Positions 30,485-41,340 of a stretch of DNA of 64,000 nucleotides are shown here, piece by piece. The translations under genes were made by a program, and so were the position numbers. The first letter of the stretch is position 1. Each line of letters starts with the position of its first letter. Source of the stretch: Epithemia pelagica (taxonomy: Eukaryota > Bacillariophyta > Bacillariophyceae > Surirellales > Surirellaceae); assembly GCA_946965045.2 (NCBI GenBank), contig OX337233.1, forward strand, positions 2,480,001-2,544,000, in the 5' to 3' direction. The notes beneath the pieces were generated by a model, which was not told the origin of the DNA, searched no databases, and saw only the letters and a program-made list of their open reading frames with translations.

Positions 30485-33400
30485 ATGAGTGGCAGTCGTA
30501 TAGAGGAGAAGACAACAGGGTTGGCCCGCATCCAACCCATTGACGAATCGTCGCGACGACGAATCGTGGCTGGACAAGCCGTCTTTGACTTGGCGAGTGC
30601 TGTCAAGGAATTGGTCGACAATTCGTTGGATGCCAACAGTCAATCCATCAACAGTACGTACCATCGGTGGGGGACAGCGAGCACGTGTGTGTCTGTGTTT
30701 TGGCGCACCTCCGGAGCCGCATGGTTCTTTGGATTGGAGGCTCATTTTTTGTCGTGTTGTGGTTCTCTTTCTTGTTGTTCATGTTCACTTTGGTGTGTTT
30801 GATCAGTTCGATTGTTTAATCAAGGATTGGATATTGTGGAAGTTTCGGACGACGGATGTGGTGTTCCAGTGGACTCGCGGCACTTGTTGGCCACCCCGCA
30901 TGCCACGAGCAAAATTCAATCCTTTGACGACATTTATTCTTCCACTACGAGTAACACTACGCTGGGCTTTCGTGGCGAAGCCCTCTTTTGTTTGGCCAAT
31001 TTGAGTGGCAACTTGGTCGTGGCGACTCGGACGGCCGACGAAGCCGTGGCGCAAAAACTGGAATATCGCCGCGATGGATCACTCCGGGTCGATTCCGTGA
31101 CGCGAGTGCCCAAAAAGGTGGGAACGACCGTGGCCGTGGTTCGATTGTTGGAGGCGGTTCCGGTACGACGAGCCGACTTGAAACGACGGATTGGAGAACA
31201 ACGACGCAAATTGGTCAAACTCATTTCCGGATATGCCATTTTGGCACCAGCCGTGCGATTTCAACTCATTGACATTACTACAGCAAACAACAAGGGTCGA
31301 AAATCACAATCCTCTGCAGCAGCACCGCGAGAACATGTCTTGCTCGCCACGCCTGGTCAAGGACCGCAGAAATTGCCCGAAGCCATTTCGGCTGTCTTTG
31401 GGTCGGCCTTTTGGAACAGTTTGACAGAGTTTCACCTGGATCTCACGAAGTTGATTGCCGATGCACCAAAAACTAGTACGGATTCCCAACAGAACGACAA
31501 CCACAATTCAAAAGAACCGCAACACTCCACCCCATCAGCATCCTCTCCATCAGCATCTTCTTTGGCTGCCGCAACCCCCTTGGAATCTCCCAAATGGCAG
31601 GTACGGGGATACATTTCCAAATGTCCTTCTTCTTCGTCGTTCACCAACCACCCCTCGTCGGCATTGTCGTCGAACGAACGACGGTTTCGCGACGAACAAT
31701 TGTATTCCATCAACCAACGACCGGTCGACATGCCTCGCGTGACGCGCATGTTGATGACTGTCTGGAAGAGTCTCCAGACTCCGAGCACAGCGCAGCGACG
31801 GAGTCATCCTTCGTGCATATTGGAATTTACCTTACCCAACCATGCCTACGATGTCAATGTATCACCCGACAAGCGCGAAGTCATTTTGCCGCAAGAATCC
31901 CAATTGTTGGATCTGTTACAACATCATGTGCAACAAGTCTGGTCGGCCATGGATGGACACTTTGATTCGGCGCCTCGTCTCGTGGTCGTACCACCACCAC
32001 CCGCGCAGCTGTCCTCCTTGACTCATCCCGAAGACGATCCTGACGACGAGCAAGAAGAAGAAGAAGTGGATACACCCACCAAATTCAATCGTCGTTACGC
32101 CTTTTCGCACGATGTTCGAAAAATTCGACTGCAGCACGAGTACGACGATGGTCGCATTCGATCGTCCGAAGAGAAATGGGAACCACGAACCTCCTTGTCG
32201 TCGTCCGCCGAGTCGCATGAAGAAGACGATGCGGTACAAGTTCTCGTTTCGACCGAGACCAAGACCCCGGAGCATCGCAACGGCGGTGTTCCGCAAAAGG
32301 AGAAATCAGAAAATGAACAAGAACCCTGTGAAACGGATACCATGGACACCTCTGTACCGAAGCAGTCGCAGGCCGATGCTTCGGCAACAAAACCAACAAA
32401 AACTTGCGCTCAAGTCACACCAATCAGTGCGGAGCGAGTCCCCATTTCTGTGGAAGATCAAAAACTCGCCCAGACACCCTTGTTACCCGAAAAGCGCAAA
32501 TTGCGAGCCACTACTAGCAACCCCCATGAGTTATCTCCGACCCAAGAGGATCGATTGTGGAGAGCAGCCAAACGACGCTTTCATGACTCGTCTCGAGTAG
32601 AAGCGCAATTGGCGACCCACGAGTCGTTTGCACAATTCCGAGCAACCACCGGTGGACCACGATCCAAACCCCAACGACCGACTCCTCATTCTCAAAACAA
32701 GCTTGAACAATTTGGCTTTTCTGCCACATCCAACCAGCGGAAGGAAAAGGACCGTTGCGTCAACGATGACAGACTGTCCCACCGTGAGACGAATGCGACA
32801 GACGGTGGCCCTTCCTGCAAACGAGTATCCTTTGATTCGGCACCCACCTTGGACAGCGAGGGACCCACCGATGACACCACAACAACGCGACCTGGGCCAC
32901 ATGCGGACCATATTGTAACAGTCGAAGAACGGAAGCCGATTCCTCATTTCGAGCAAGGCAACCATAACACAGTAGTTTCGAGCCAAGAAGGGGAGCCCTC
33001 AGTATCTTCGGTCCAAGATCCGAATCAGCGCTGCGAACCAAACGGAAACGAGCCAGTTGCACCGGCCCGGAGAGACAGTATCTCACGTGACTCTGTCGTG
33101 TGGGAAAGTTTCTACAACACAAGCACGGTTTTGGAAGCTGCCAGGAAAGAAAGGATCGCTATGCTGGATCGAAGAATAAGCTTGCAGAGCGACGACGAGG
33201 TAGGACGGAATAATGTTGAACCTGGAGAAGGCGAAGACGGGAGCAAGATATCATTACAGCAAGGAGACTTTGGTACCATGGTTGTGATTGGACAGTTTAA
33301 CATGGGATTCATCTTGGCCAAGAGCGCTGAAAATCATTTGTGGATCATGGACCAACACGCTTGCGATGAGGTGTACAATTTTGAGAAACTGGTCGCTGAA

Positions 33401-34105
33401 ACAGTGATTCATGAACAGCCGTTGATGGCGCCTTCGCCCTTGGAGCTTTCGGTGGAGGAGGAAAGTTGTGTTCTAGACAACATGGACATTTTTGAAAAGA
33501 ACGGATTCCGTTTTCAGTATCAAGCCGACAAACCTCCACGATTTCGCCTATCTTTAACTGCAATTCCTCACAGTGGAGCTCGAGATGGCCGAAAGGCTGT
33601 TCAGTTTGGCAGGGACGACGTAGCTGCATTATGTGCCATTCTCGGTGCTGATGATACCGGTACATCATCATTCGATACTGCAGCTGGGGGTGGGACAGGT
33701 ACCGACGGTAGTGGAATGTACGGCAACAATGCCGTACGCCGCTACGCGAGCCAACGATCGGACAAGAACATAAAGGGTGACGATGCAGACCGAGTGATTG
33801 CACGACTTCCGAAAGCCATTGCAATGTTTGCAAGCCGAGCATGTCGTGGAAGTATCATGATTGGGAAAGCACTTTCCTCTGGGGAGATGGATAGAGTGGT
33901 GAAACACTTGGGCGAAATTGAACAACCCTGGAATTGTCCACATGGAAGACCGACTATGAGGCATGCGGCAGATTTGAGACTTCTCATGTCCGAGGACGAA
34001 CGACACGTCGCCGCAAGACTTGCTGGATCTACAGTGACTATCATGTCTCAGGAAATGGAATCACAAGAGGATCAGGTGGGTTTGACACAAGATATGCCCA
34101 CATAG
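30485..34105 (+). CDS. PMS2: DNA mismatch repair endonuclease PMS2 (yeast/plant PMS1)
   Basis: Two exons, 30485-30653 and 30807-34105, with a 153-nt intron (GTACGT...GATCAG). The junction gives SIN-IRLFNQGLD in register with the family. The product is 1155 aa. The N-terminal GHKL ATPase has ELVDNSLDA, VSDDGCGVP and GFRGEALFCL. The C-terminal endonuclease domain has the metal-binding DQHA-x2-E-x4-E motif in MDQHACDEVYNFE (about 904), then ACRGSIMIGKALS and CPHGRPTMRH, which mark PMS2 rather than MLH1. With MLH1 it forms MutL-alpha, which nicks the new strand during mismatch repair in the nucleus. It is longer than human PMS2 (862 aa) because of a long polar linker (about residues 400-850). Confidence 0.96.
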
Positions 34106-34400
34106 TCTTACTTAATCCCTTCGCCTCTATTCAAGTCCCATGGTGTGAGGTCAGTTAGATTTAAAGCGTATGCTAATAAAGTGCTCTTATGGTTCTAGAG
34201 AGAATCACATCTTGTTCAAAGAGTGGCATAGAGCTACCGTCCAGGTGATCAAAGCGTCGAAGCGACCGTGGTCGAGGAAAAACGATTCGCACCTCTTCAT
34301 CGGAGGTTAATGTTAATTGCCTGTCCCAACAAATTCCCCGTTCTTGAAAAATTACGATGTTCTTGTCGTCAGCAAATGCAAGTAATGTTTACCATCTTGA

Positions 34401-35424
34401 TTAGACAGGTCCATCTCCGAAACTACTCTGAGTCATTTCGGCTGTACTGGCTGTGGATGAAGCATCCGGAGCAGTTCCGACGGTCGCCAGAAGCTGACTG
34501 AGCCACTTTTGAACGGTAGGGTCATTCTGTAGATGAGGCTCAAATGTACTGTCTCGAAGACTTTGTGGAAGGCACGTTTTCAAGGCACCCCGAGCCAAGG
34601 AATGATCGGCCAATCGCAAGTAACATCGGACAACATGCTTCAGCAGGCGCACAGAAGGATGAACTTGCAGCAACTGTACCATATTGGCCAGTACAGTGGA
34701 AACGGCATAGAATCGCTCTGCTGTGGCACAAACATAGTTTAAACCAGTTTCCTCGAGCAAAATCTTTTGCACAATAAAGGTTGCCACAGTTTTGGACAGT
34801 TCACTGCCAGTCTCCATAATACGTAGACATAGAGGAATGATTTCGGTGGACAAGAGGAATGAGATCACTTCCGCGTCATCAACCTTGACTAAGGCACCAA
34901 TGACACCCAGTGATGTCAAACGAAGGTACTCAAAAGGTCGCGACTTCGATTGCGTATTCAGAAATGGATACAAGTAGAGGGGGATTTGGGCATTGAGGAA
35001 GGGTTGTCGAGTGTCGACATGCGATGCCACACACTGCAAGAGGGCCAGAGCATTGCACACACGGTTCGACGCATGAGCCGTCAAAGTGGGAGGTGTTAAG
35101 AGAGGATAGATTGATACTATCTCTTGAAGCAAAGCGGCAACAGTCCCCACAGAGTGCCATAAGATGGGTGCCAAATCGGGGAATGACTCACGTTTCTTGG
35201 ACAGCTCCAAAAGGACGCCCTCGCGCTATTACATGAAGAGAGAAAATGATCAAACAGAGCAATTGAGTGAGGAATGCCTGATGTTTGGCATTGGGAATTG
35301 GGAGAGACATCGATTTGAAAAATAAAACATCGCTCTGTGGAGGTTTTCTTCAACGACGGAACGGAAATCTACATACCTGCTCTGGCTTGGTAAGCTGGAG
35401 AACAAGTGGCAATAGCTCATCCAT
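34401..35424 (-). CDS. CNOT9: CCR4-NOT subunit CNOT9 (Caf40/RQCD1)
   Basis: Exons 35424-35377 and 35225-34401, separated by a 151-nt intron (GTATGT...AATAG); the junction is [17 protein letters not shown], matching the family. The product is 290 aa. CNOT9 is an armadillo-repeat adaptor of the CCR4-NOT deadenylase, which binds Trp-containing GW proteins. Conservation is very high: [95 protein letters not shown]. It is convergent with PMS2 (about 295 bp apart). A MITE sits about 100 bp upstream of the start codon, in the likely promoter. Confidence 0.95.
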
Positions 35425-35521
35425 GATTTATGGTTGCAATCACCCACTTGTTACGGAGTTACGGAAGAGAGGAGCGCTTTGATCCACAGGATGTTCTCCG
35501 TTGTTGGCTCCGTTATTATCA

Positions 35522-36356
35522 GGGTTGGTCTTAACACGCGTGAAATTTCACACATTTCACACTTTCTGCCTACGTGGTCTGACGTTGCTGTGAAATTTGA
35601 TGAAATTCACAAATCTGCTCTCCAGGGCTCTTTTCACATCGAACAATATTTCACACAGAGGTCTATGGGTTCTAGGAGAGAGAAAGTTTGGGATTCTCTA
35701 GACTATGCCGAACACCGACCATCGAAATCCGAAATGCTCGTACGATTCCAAACAACAAGCAAACACAATCGTCCACCATGACGGACCCTCCTCCTGCACC
35801 TTTCCAAAATGATGGGCCTCAGAGGACCAAAGGACCAAAGGACCAACAGAGTGAAAAAACAACAAAGAGGAACGAGGAAGAGACACCTTTAGGAATTCCA
35901 CACTTCAACCTTCACCTCCCACAACAACGACCACGACAGTCTTTCCGCCCTCCTATGCACAGGATGGCAACTTCACCCATGCCACAGCAGTTCCCCAGCA
36001 CTTGATCTACACTACAAATCTCTATTGACATACATTAACAATTCTATTGTAGCTTCTTTTGTGCAGAGAAAAATCCCTTGAGTAGTCATACTAGTTCGTC
36101 CTTTCCTAGAAGGAAGAAGGAGATATTAGTCCTACAATGATGGACAAAAAGGTTCCCTTGTCCCTGCATCTTGATTCATGAAAATGGTTTTGCTACGGCA
36201 GTGGCACCGTTGTACTTGTATGGGGAGTGGTGGGAGGGTCGGTGTGAAAACATTTCACATCGTTTAGACCCTAGGATTTCACGTCTAAAAACTGTGACAA
36301 ACCAAAGGTGTTTTAGTGTGAAACATGTGAAATTTCACGCTCGTTAAGACCAGCCC
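35522..36356. mobile_element. MITE-like element with 3-bp target duplication (PIF/Harbinger-like, tentative)
   Basis: The ends form inverted repeats of about 45 bp: the left GGGTTGGTCTTAACACGCGT matches the reverse complement of the right end (GGGCTGGTCTTAACGAGCGT), continuing through GAAATTTCACA and TTTCACACT. The same trinucleotide TCA flanks both ends (35519-35521 and 36357-36359). Several further copies of TTTCACA/TGTGAAA lie inside near both ends (35590-35660, 36245-36335). Inside is a Pro-rich open frame of 75 aa (35778-36005) with no known domain. Length is 835 bp, too short for a transposase. The GGG terminus with a 3-bp duplication fits PIF/Harbinger best. Confidence 0.8.
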
Positions 36357-36564
36357 TCAGAAGAATGATTGTTGTTGGTGCATGTATGAGTATGACCCCT
36401 TCCACAATCTGGGGGTGCAAGTTTTTCCCGAATAAAGGGTGGGCTTTCATTCTTTGAGGATCTTTGTGGCACGTGTCTTTCACCTTTCACCCCCTTATTT
36501 TACGACCGTCTCAAATTATTGCTGCTTCAGGATTCAGATGCCGTTTTGATTTTTTATCTTGACC

Positions 36565-37236
36565 ATGAGCAGCCTCCACGCAACCAGCAGTGCGAAAGCA
36601 ATAACTCCTGCAAAGGCTGGGAAATCCGTAGTGTTGGATTCTCTTCCATACATTGATGACACATACGAAGAATATGACCAATATGCGGCCTCCCTCATTG
36701 AAGAGGAAATGAAATCCAGTAAACCGCCAGCGGTGGCGTTCAAGAAGAGTCCGTTCAAATATGCCACTCCTCTTTTGGAACATGAATATGAAAAGGTTTC
36801 CAACGAGAGCCAGAATACTGGAAAACCTAGCTACAATGTAAAATTGGAAGCTCCGTCCTCCACGGCGTCCGTCGAAGAATTGGAAGAAGCGGTACGCACG
36901 GCCAAAATCGAATATGAAAAGGAACGCATACGAGGCCTTATGTTGGAGATTGAAAAAGAGGGCGTGACTGCCGAACAATGGAAGAAATACAATGGAGTGC
37001 TTGATGACGCGTTGCAAAATGGAATCGATCCCTTGCTACAGACACAGCGGGAGCAGGTCGATCAAGTGAACCTCAAACGACAGGAGCATCAAGAACGTGT
37101 CGGAAATCGGCTTTCAGTACTTGGTTCACAGTATCAACAACTTGTGGAAAAAGTATATTTGCTGAAACGGGCAATTGCTGCCATACAAGGTGAAATCGAT
37201 GTCATGGACTGCAAACGTCAAAAGATTGACGAATGA
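36565..37236 (+). CDS. BCAS2: pre-mRNA splicing factor BCAS2/SPF27
   Basis: 223 aa from ATG 36565. It belongs to the BCAS2 (Cwf7/SPF27) family, a core subunit of the Prp19/CDC5L complex needed for spliceosome activation. The family layout is visible: VLDSLPYIDDTYEEY and AASLIEEEM at the N-terminus, KSPFKYATPLLEHEYEKV, the PAPSS-like segment LEAPSS, then a long coiled coil (VEELEEAVRTAKIEYEKERIR, QWKKYNGVLDDAL, RLSVLGSQYQQLVEKVYLLK, IAAIQGEIDVMD). Length matches the human protein (225 aa). No intron. Confidence 0.88.
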   Translation: MSSLHATSSAKAITPAKAGKSVVLDSLPYIDDTYEEYDQYAASLIEEEMKSSKPPAVAFKKSPFKYATPLLEHEYEKVSNESQNTGKPSYNVKLEAPSSTASVEELEEAVRTAKIEYEKERIRGLMLEIEKEGVTAEQWKKYNGVLDDALQNGIDPLLQTQREQVDQVNLKRQEHQERVGNRLSVLGSQYQQLVEKVYLLKRAIAAIQGEIDVMDCKRQKIDE

Positions 37237-37711
37237 GAGTTCCGCAAAGGACTTGCGGTTTCATGCTTGCAAGGTCGGTAATTTCATGGTTAGAATAGGT
37301 CCACAGCAAGACACTTTTGAATCCACAGGATTGGGCGGCACCGCAGCTTTTGAAAGATCAGCGATCTCGATTGAAGTTCACTGTCAGAAGCGGTTCCAAA
37401 AAATTCATGACTTCTTCCCGATTCCAAATCATCGACGGTTGATACAGCATCAATGGCGCATGTGCAGTTGTCGTGCGTGGTTCTTGGCAGAGCTTGTTGA
37501 CTAACGAACGTACGTTCCAGTTGCCATGTCAGTTCGGTCATAGTTTACATTGAGGCCAGCTAAGGCAGAGTACGGCTTCGGATTACAGTTACATTAAACA
37601 TTCTGCTGGCTACATAATTTTCTTCGTATTTCACAAACAACACATGGCATACGGACATGGACTGTCACAATTCACAATAGCTACAACGTCAAATTTCAGA
37701 GTTGTCCCGCT
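37237..37711. other. intergenic region between convergent genes
   Basis: 475 bp with no gene seen; expected to hold the 3' ends of BCAS2 and of the Ser-rich gene. Confidence 0.45.
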
Positions 37712-38827
37712 TCAAGCGAGACAACCATTCGATCGACGCAAATCGTATTGCGTTTCCATACTTCCGCTACGAACCAGGTTCTTCACGGGTTGCGTCACCC
37801 TTCCAAGCACGTACAACATTTCGCGCTTGACTGGATTGCGGCATTTCGTTCTCGTAAAGGCAGAATTTTCTTCCGTAGGTTCCAGTTTGTTCACCCTGGA
37901 ACTGGAACGAGACGACAAGAGAGGCGGTCGCAGTAATCGGGAACCACGGTGGGAACGGGTACCCCCTGCTTTTGAAGGTGTGGCTCCGTCCTGCGAAGGA
38001 GAACGAGAGGACGACGCGGTAGTTGGTTCAGTGAGGAAACTAGACTGTCCCACCAAACTTCCAATGGAAAGGGAGTGCGAAGGAACTCGGTGATGCTTGC
38101 GGCGTGGTCGGTTACCCAGCAATGCGTCCGTGACAGAGTTGTGATTGTCTTTCTGACATGAGTTGGACGATGAAGTGGAGTTGGAGGAGTCTCGAAAGAG
38201 AGAGACAGAGCCTGGACTGGTCCCAAGTCTGGCCGAGGCTGAGACTCCGCGACCTACCACAGAAGGACGAGGAATATTGTGCTTCCGGACGAGCAAGCTT
38301 CCTCGCGCACCTTGTCCTCCTTGTGCTTCCAGGGAAGGTGGAAGTACTGGAGTATGTGGTTCTGTTTCAAGCCACTCAGGCACTATGCGAGAGGCACATA
38401 TCAATGGAATGACGATCAACTTAGGGACAGGTGGGTCAACAACGGCATCATTTTTTCGGACAGGATCTTGTTTTGGTATCGGTGCGTAGCGACGTGCAGA
38501 ATCACAAGAAACAGATGATACGACAGAGACGGAGGCACCTGCTTCCTTCTTGTTTTCGGCCTGAATGTTCCTCTCGACACGAACCACGCTACTGCTCTCC
38601 CCCTTGGAATCTTCACGGAAAGGGTTTTCTTGTGTCATGGTGAGAAACTTGGGGATATCTTCTTCTTGGCTCATAGAAGCAGATGAACGGCAACGTTCTG
38701 CGACAGCTTGTGATTTTGGTGACATGATGTGTTGTGGTTGCACGGGAGGTGGTGATGGGCTGCTGCTACTGTGTGCATAGGACGTGGCTTCACCATCGGC
38801 GGTTCTTTTGTTGGAGCAAGAACACAT
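37712..38827 (-). CDS. Ser/Arg/Pro-rich protein of unknown function
   Basis: A 371-aa frame from ATG 38827. The same frame is open further upstream, past a TTG at 38923, to a stop, so an upstream exon may exist and the start is uncertain. The protein is basic and very rich in Ser, Pro and Arg, with no fold recognised: SSSSPSPPPVQPQ, NRPRRKHHRVPSHSLSIGSL, SRGSRLLRPPLLSSRSSSRV-like stretches. It is probably disordered and could be a phosphoprotein. Support comes from frame length and the absence of a better frame on the other strand, which is open only in pieces. Confidence 0.45.
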   Translation of the reverse strand: MCSCSNKRTADGEATSYAHSSSSPSPPPVQPQHIMSPKSQAVAERCRSSASMSQEEDIPKFLTMTQENPFREDSKGESSSVVRVERNIQAENKKEAGASVSVVSSVSCDSARRYAPIPKQDPVRKNDAVVDPPVPKLIVIPLICASRIVPEWLETEPHTPVLPPSLEAQGGQGARGSLLVRKHNIPRPSVVGRGVSASARLGTSPGSVSLFRDSSNSTSSSNSCQKDNHNSVTDALLGNRPRRKHHRVPSHSLSIGSLVGQSSFLTEPTTASSSRSPSQDGATPSKAGGTRSHRGSRLLRPPLLSSRSSSRVNKLEPTEENSAFTRTKCRNPVKREMLYVLGRVTQPVKNLVRSGSMETQYDLRRSNGCLA

Positions 38828-40114
38828 GCCGTTGCCGTCATTCGGAGTGCGCAAGAATGAATGTGTACCTCGTTTTCGATCAGTTGAAAAGATGGGAGTA
38901 TTCGTTTTTAGCTGTCGATTCAAAACCCAAGAGTTGAGAATTTCTCGCTTGGCAACAATACATGAACCTCACAGTTTTGACACTTTTTTGCATGCGCCCG
39001 GAGAAGCCTGGAAAAATGTGTTCGGGACCAAACAAGACCAAGATGGTGCACCATGAATGTTCCCAAGACTCGGTGGGGTCGTCTCACGATATCCAATGCA
39101 AAATGTGAGATCATGAAATCGTATCCCCCCTTCATGTGACGTCATGATCTGAGTCTTGGAAAATGCCTCACACCCAGACTTGGTTGGCGACTGCTGACGG
39201 ATGCGGGAATTCCAATTACCCGACAACTGTCCGACTCTATTTGGCGAGCTCCACGCGGCGGAGTCAATTACTATGGCTTTATGTTGGTAGGGAAGGTACA
39301 AGCTGAGTTCAGACAGAATGTTCCTGTCGTAGCGCTCCAGTAGGAAATCTACGTAATACGCGCCAGCCATCTTTGTTAATATAGCCCTTATAATTATGCC
39401 TCTGTTGTGCAAAGTGCTTCCGAAACTCGACAATCTCGCGTTCCCCCAGAAAAACTTCGTTTTGTACGAGACTATCGTGCGTGGGGTGCGTCCGATGATC
39501 ATGTTATTGTGGATGATGCTGATGCGTTGAACTGTTGCCCCATTGGTGATGGTCCAACAACACCCTAAGGGAGCTGGATGCAGCTCGGCAACAGTTCAAC
39601 AGGTCGGGACGGCCCTCCACCATGGTCAACACACTCGACTTTTTTTCGTAATTTTTGACGAAATCCTAGCGTTCGGAAGAAATCACACATAACACTAAAG
39701 TTAATAAAATATTTATTTCAGCCACTAGGAAGTCGCTAGTCAGACACTAATAACGCAGAACGCTTTCCAGGATTACTCCTCTGGTACAAATTCTACAGGA
39801 GTCTACGACAGGAACACACTCCCTGAACTCAGCTTGTATACAAATGTCTGAAGGGCAGTATTACTGGTCGTGGACAATACATGGGCGAGAAGATTATATA
39901 GGGATATCAAAGAGTGAGTCGGCCCAATATTGGCATTTATGACCGTAATTATCCCAATGGTCTTTCCGTCATCTGCCCCGTAGAAAGCCCCGAGGCGTTC
40001 TGCTTCGGCGAGGGGACAGCAAGACGATCGTCACCCACAACCCACAACAACCACCACCGATTACACAGTGGAACAAAAAATAATCGAAACTAGGTAGCTG
40101 TGGGAAGAAACAGA
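38828..40114. other. intergenic region with a hairpin, no secure gene
   Basis: A minus-strand open frame (38969-39502) has no domain and I do not support it. The stretch holds the inverted repeat at 39526-39600 and AT-rich DNA around 39640-39720. The promoter of the RLP7 gene should lie at the right end. Confidence 0.45.
39526..39600. repeat. 14-bp perfect inverted repeat with nested stem
   Basis: GTTGAACTGTTGCC (39526-39539) is the exact complement of GGCAACAGTTCAAC (39587-39600), enclosing 47 nt. Within the loop, GAGCTG and CAGCTC form a second perfect 6-bp stem around GATG, so the whole can fold as a branched or stacked hairpin in DNA or RNA. Confidence 0.8.
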
Positions 40115-40969
40115 ATGGCGGAGGACTTGAAAAAGAAATATGGCCACCTTCCGTTGGTTCCCGAGGTGACTCTGAAGAAGCGCCACGATCTGGATGCGCT
40201 TGTACGGAAACGAGCCGCTACGAACGAAGCAAATGGGGGCCGTCCGCGTCGTCTTCCGAAAGGAAAGAAAGCTGTGTACGTGATCAAGCCGGAAACACTC
40301 ATCAGCCGTGCACGATCTCGAAGGAACCACGAGATTCGATTCAATAGAGTGATGAAGAAAGGGATGCAGAAACGCGCTTCGAATAAGCCTGTCATGGCCA
40401 CGAGAGAAATTGTCGATCCAAACGATGCGTCAAACACCATTACCTTCCAATACCAATCCAATTCGGTCGGTACAAAACACGGTGTCTTTGTTATACGTGT
40501 GCGAGATAACCACGGGATGCCTCAATCAACTCGTAATGTTCTTAAAGAGTTAAGACTCAACAGAAAACATGACGCTGTGTTTGTCAAATACGATGAATCT
40601 ATGCGAAAGAAGCTTCATGTTGTTGAACCTTGGATAATCTATGGGATACCGTCAAAAGCCGTCGTGACAGATTTGATTTCACGCAGGGGTTTTGGAACTT
40701 CTGATGAGAAGGAGCGAATTCCCTTGGCGGATAATGTGACTGTGGAGAAGGCCTTGGGAGAGAAACATGGATTGATTTGTGTGGAAGATTTGATCCACGA
40801 AATTTACGAAGTTGGAGACGCCTTTGACGCTTCATCCCAGTTCCTGTGGCCATTTCGTCTTGCGGATTCCAAATCAGAATTTCAACGCAAAACATTGAGG
40901 CTCAAAGATGGAAAGGAATATGGCGATCAAGGAGAAGGCATTGACGAGTTCATCCAACAGGTTCTGTAG
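40115..40969 (+). CDS. RLP7: ribosome biogenesis protein RLP7/RPL7L1 (uL30 family)
   Basis: 284 aa from ATG 40115. It has an N-terminal region LPLVPEVTLKKRHDLDALVRKR, a basic linker, then the uL30 (L7/L30) fold: VFVIRVRDNHGMPQSTRNVLKELRL, AVFVKYDESMRKKLHVVEPW, IIYGIPSKAVVTDLISRRGF. The C-terminal part, PLADNVTVEKALGEKHGLICVEDLIHEIYEVG and FLWPFRL, is closer to the nucleolar paralogue RPL7L1/Rlp7 than to cytoplasmic L7. Rlp7 binds pre-rRNA near ITS2 during 60S assembly and is replaced by L7. A canonical L7 cannot be fully excluded without alignment. No intron. Confidence 0.85.
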   Translation: MAEDLKKKYGHLPLVPEVTLKKRHDLDALVRKRAATNEANGGRPRRLPKGKKAVYVIKPETLISRARSRRNHEIRFNRVMKKGMQKRASNKPVMATREIVDPNDASNTITFQYQSNSVGTKHGVFVIRVRDNHGMPQSTRNVLKELRLNRKHDAVFVKYDESMRKKLHVVEPWIIYGIPSKAVVTDLISRRGFGTSDEKERIPLADNVTVEKALGEKHGLICVEDLIHEIYEVGDAFDASSQFLWPFRLADSKSEFQRKTLRLKDGKEYGDQGEGIDEFIQQVL

Positions 40970-41340
40970 ACAGCTTTCATGTAACAGATGTAAACTAAAT
41001 AGTTTTCTTGACTCATAAGAAGTCTAAGCAGCGTTGATGCTTGATACTTCCAATCCCGTATGACTATTGAAAATTTTTGTGCTTACCATACGTGGCCGAG
41101 AATAGGCACTTTAAGCGAAGTCATTGACGAATCAAGGCGTCTTAATGCCGCGCTCATACTACATCTTGTTAGTGATCGAGTTTAAGTTTACGATTGACTT
41201 TAACGCATTTATTCCGCTTATGACAATATGTACGGAAATGATCCGACGTGTGACGATTTATATGAAATTCAACCTGTATTTGTATCAGCCTGTTCATCCC
41301 GTGTCTGATGACGCCCCAAGTTTTGTCGAAACTCGACATT
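40970..41340. other. intergenic region between convergent genes
   Basis: 371 bp, AT-rich, no gene seen; holds the 3' ends of RLP7 and the RING gene. Confidence 0.45.

Noticed and set aside
35434-35781. 115-codon open frame upstream of CNOT9
   Set aside because: It runs across the MITE terminal inverted repeat and is explained by that element.
38969-39502. 177-codon minus-strand open frame
   Set aside because: No domain and unusual composition, with no start or splice context; probably chance.
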